Assembly (NCBI GenBank): GCA_014728215.1
Contig: WJLZ01000117.1
Span: forward strand, 62,001 to 126,000
Length of the DNA: 64,000 nucleotides
From: Chitinivibrionales bacterium
GTDB lineage: Bacteria > Fibrobacterota > Chitinivibrionia > Chitinivibrionales > WJKA01
Reading direction: 5' to 3'
Shown: positions 62,934-64,000 of the stretch, piece after piece
Position numbering within the stretch: the first letter of the stretch is position 1
How the letters are laid out: every line of letters begins with the position of its first letter
Position numbers and translations under genes: made by a program
Notes under the pieces: generated by a model
What the model saw: only the letters and a program-made list of their open reading frames with translations
The model's database searches: none
What the model was told of the DNA's origin: nothing

Positions 62934-63401
62934 TGTCGGAACAGCGACTCCTACATAATCGTTGCGCATATAGGCCTGTGCATTATCCCAGTCAAGATCA
63001 CCTTTTAATTCGACACTATTGGAAAATTCAAGTTCGAATTCCTGGCTTCCAAGGTCTTTCCAATTCTTTTTGACCGATCGTGTCCCTTCGATAATGAGCA
63101 TATTACCGGCATGCGTCACATTCACATTTTTTTTCTGTACACCGGGAACTTTTCCGGCTACCCATACATACCCGTTTTTCCGGCCTGCTGCAAAAGTTGT
63201 CCCACTTTCCTTATCAGTTTTGCCGGGAAGGTTTTTTGCAACCATTTCGGGTATGGAAGACCATGAAAAACGCTTTTGGGCAACATCTGTTTTTTTGAAT
63301 ACCTTGCTGTGACCCGCGCGTGACCAGGGTAACGGAACTCTGGTATGTCGTTTTTTTCTTTTCAGTTGACTTTTTCTCATTCGTGGATTAACAAAATTCA
63401 T
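62922..63401 (-). CDS. Hsp20-like (alpha-crystallin domain) divergent protein
   Basis: A 159-residue protein: a strongly basic N-terminal arm (RMRKSQLKRKKRHTRVP), then a domain resembling small heat-shock proteins (GYVWVAGKVPGVQKKNVNVT, AGNMLIIEGTRS, QEFELEFSNSVELKGDLDWD then NAQAYMRNDYVGVAVP). The V-x-G-x-VPGV and LIIEG motifs are those of the alpha-crystallin fold, whereas the basic arm and lack of an IxI tail are unusual. The start overlaps the upstream DUF2267 stop (ATGA). It ends in a terminator. Probably a stress chaperone or a structural variant. Confidence 0.65.
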   Translation of the reverse strand: MNFVNPRMRKSQLKRKKRHTRVPLPWSRAGHSKVFKKTDVAQKRFSWSSIPEMVAKNLPGKTDKESGTTFAAGRKNGYVWVAGKVPGVQKKNVNVTHAGNMLIIEGTRSVKKNWKDLGSQEFELEFSNSVELKGDLDWDNAQAYMRNDYVGVAVPTKKA

Positions 63402-63847
63402 GCTGCATGCTCCTTATCATACTTTTCCCATAATTCTTTTAGTTCGCCGGGAAGCAACTGTTCAATTTCCTGTGCTTCACCGGATGAAATCTCGTGTTTA
63501 AGTACATTTAAAACCACGCCGGTGACTTTTTCGGGCTCGAATGCAGGATCACCGGCAAAATCACGTTCGATACGCTTGAGAAATTCTTCTTTTGACCGGT
63601 ATTTGATCGGAACCTCTGCCGGACGCCAGCTCTCGTAATAGATGCCACGGATCAGCATAGGAAGCTGAGCGCTCAAATGCGCGCCTTCATCGATGGTCAG
63701 GCGGTCTCGCAGAGCATGAAGTACGGCACGTAACGCCTTGTAAGACTTTTGGCGACTGTCCCATCCAAGCTCCTTACCGATCTCTTTGAGCCAGACCTCG
63801 CTTTTCTGAACAGTGGTATCAAATGCTTCCAATCCTGTCATTGCCAT
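63398..63847 (-). CDS. DUF2267 family protein, copy 2
   Basis: A 149-residue helical protein: MTGLEAFDTTVQKSEVWLKE, SYKALRAVLHALRDRLTIDE, GAHLSAQLPMLIRGIYYESW, and EEFLKRIERDFAGDP with LLPGELKELWEKY at the end. This is the standard DUF2267 layout, longer than the member at 50237. AAAGGAGG precedes the ATG. A perfect sigma-54 promoter lies 68 bases upstream, and the Hsp20-like gene follows with a four-base overlap. Confidence 0.85.
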   Translation of the reverse strand: MAMTGLEAFDTTVQKSEVWLKEIGKELGWDSRQKSYKALRAVLHALRDRLTIDEGAHLSAQLPMLIRGIYYESWRPAEVPIKYRSKEEFLKRIERDFAGDPAFEPEKVTGVVLNVLKHEISSGEAQEIEQLLPGELKELWEKYDKEHAA

Positions 63848-63914
63848 ACTGGCCTCCTTTCATAGGTGATTTTCAGGCAGGTGTTACAGTTTTCAATTCA
63901 TTGCACTAAAAAGA

Positions 63915-63930
63915 AGCAAGTTGTGTGCCA
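63915..63930 (-). promoter_or_regulatory. Sigma-54 promoter for the DUF2267/Hsp20-like operon
   Basis: Reads TGGCACACAACTTGCT on the minus strand, a full consensus match. Confidence 0.85.
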
Positions 63931-64000
63931 AAATGGATGGATCAGGAGGAACGGAAGCGAGGGTTCTTTTTTATACTAGATGGTATATGGTATTACGATA

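Overview
The window looks like part of the chromosome of an uncultured Gram-negative bacterium. The evidence is lipoproteins with lipoboxes, a heptosyltransferase-type (family 9) glycosyltransferase, roughly half GC composition and strong AAGGAGG-type ribosome binding sites. I cannot place the phylum. No rRNA, tRNA, CRISPR array, transposase, integrase or phage structural gene was found. Much of the content is a soil/subsurface-style stress and envelope island: hemerythrin, ferritin-like protein, two Hsp20-type proteins, two DUF2267 proteins, small holin-like and DUF3618/DUF4235-type membrane proteins, BrkB, AI-2E-type permease, FKBP, PEBP, CHAD, pirin, DJ-1, and reserve-carbon enzymes (glucan phosphorylase, FbaB, ApgM).

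Layout. 0-6.3 kb: hemerythrin, a truncated radical-SAM gene, a cupredoxin-like lipoprotein, a damaged PoxB-type enzyme, a DAG-kinase/HAD pair and a collapsed mechanosensitive channel gene. 6.3-20 kb: a glycan cassette in three operons (two sugar-nucleotide epimerases, a dehydrogenase fusion relic, one GT4, three CgeB-like glycosyltransferases, GT9, two methyltransferases, two tandem glycosidase-like proteins, a histidine phosphatase, DUF4235). 20-33 kb: small membrane and lipoprotein stress genes. 33-37.5 kb: CHAP hydrolase, ADH relic, an uncharacterised family member, FbaB, DJ-1. 37.8-40.1 kb: a two-gene operon of a primase(AEP)-like protein and an endonuclease-IV-like TIM barrel. 40.4-48 kb: two large sensor kinases, one a CheB-CheR-PAS-kinase fusion. 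48-59 kb: stress and carbon-reserve genes. 59-64 kb: a kinase/CysRS-like/phosphoribosyltransferase operon and a DUF2267/Hsp20-like operon.

The strongest unifying signal is regulatory. Twenty-four intergenic sites fit the sigma-54 (-24/-12) promoter, GG-N10-GC in a TGGCAT...TTGCA context. They precede most transcription units, often as divergent pairs, so the glycan cassette, the stress proteins and the AEP/EndoIV operon appear to form one RpoN-dependent regulon. No sigma-54 activator is encoded in the window; three histidine kinases without partner regulators are.

A second theme is gene decay by internal deletion. At least six genes carry in-frame or out-of-frame deletions, fusions, frameshifts or in-frame stops, while neighbouring genes and several of their promoters are intact. 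All family calls are from motif recognition by eye; no searches were run.
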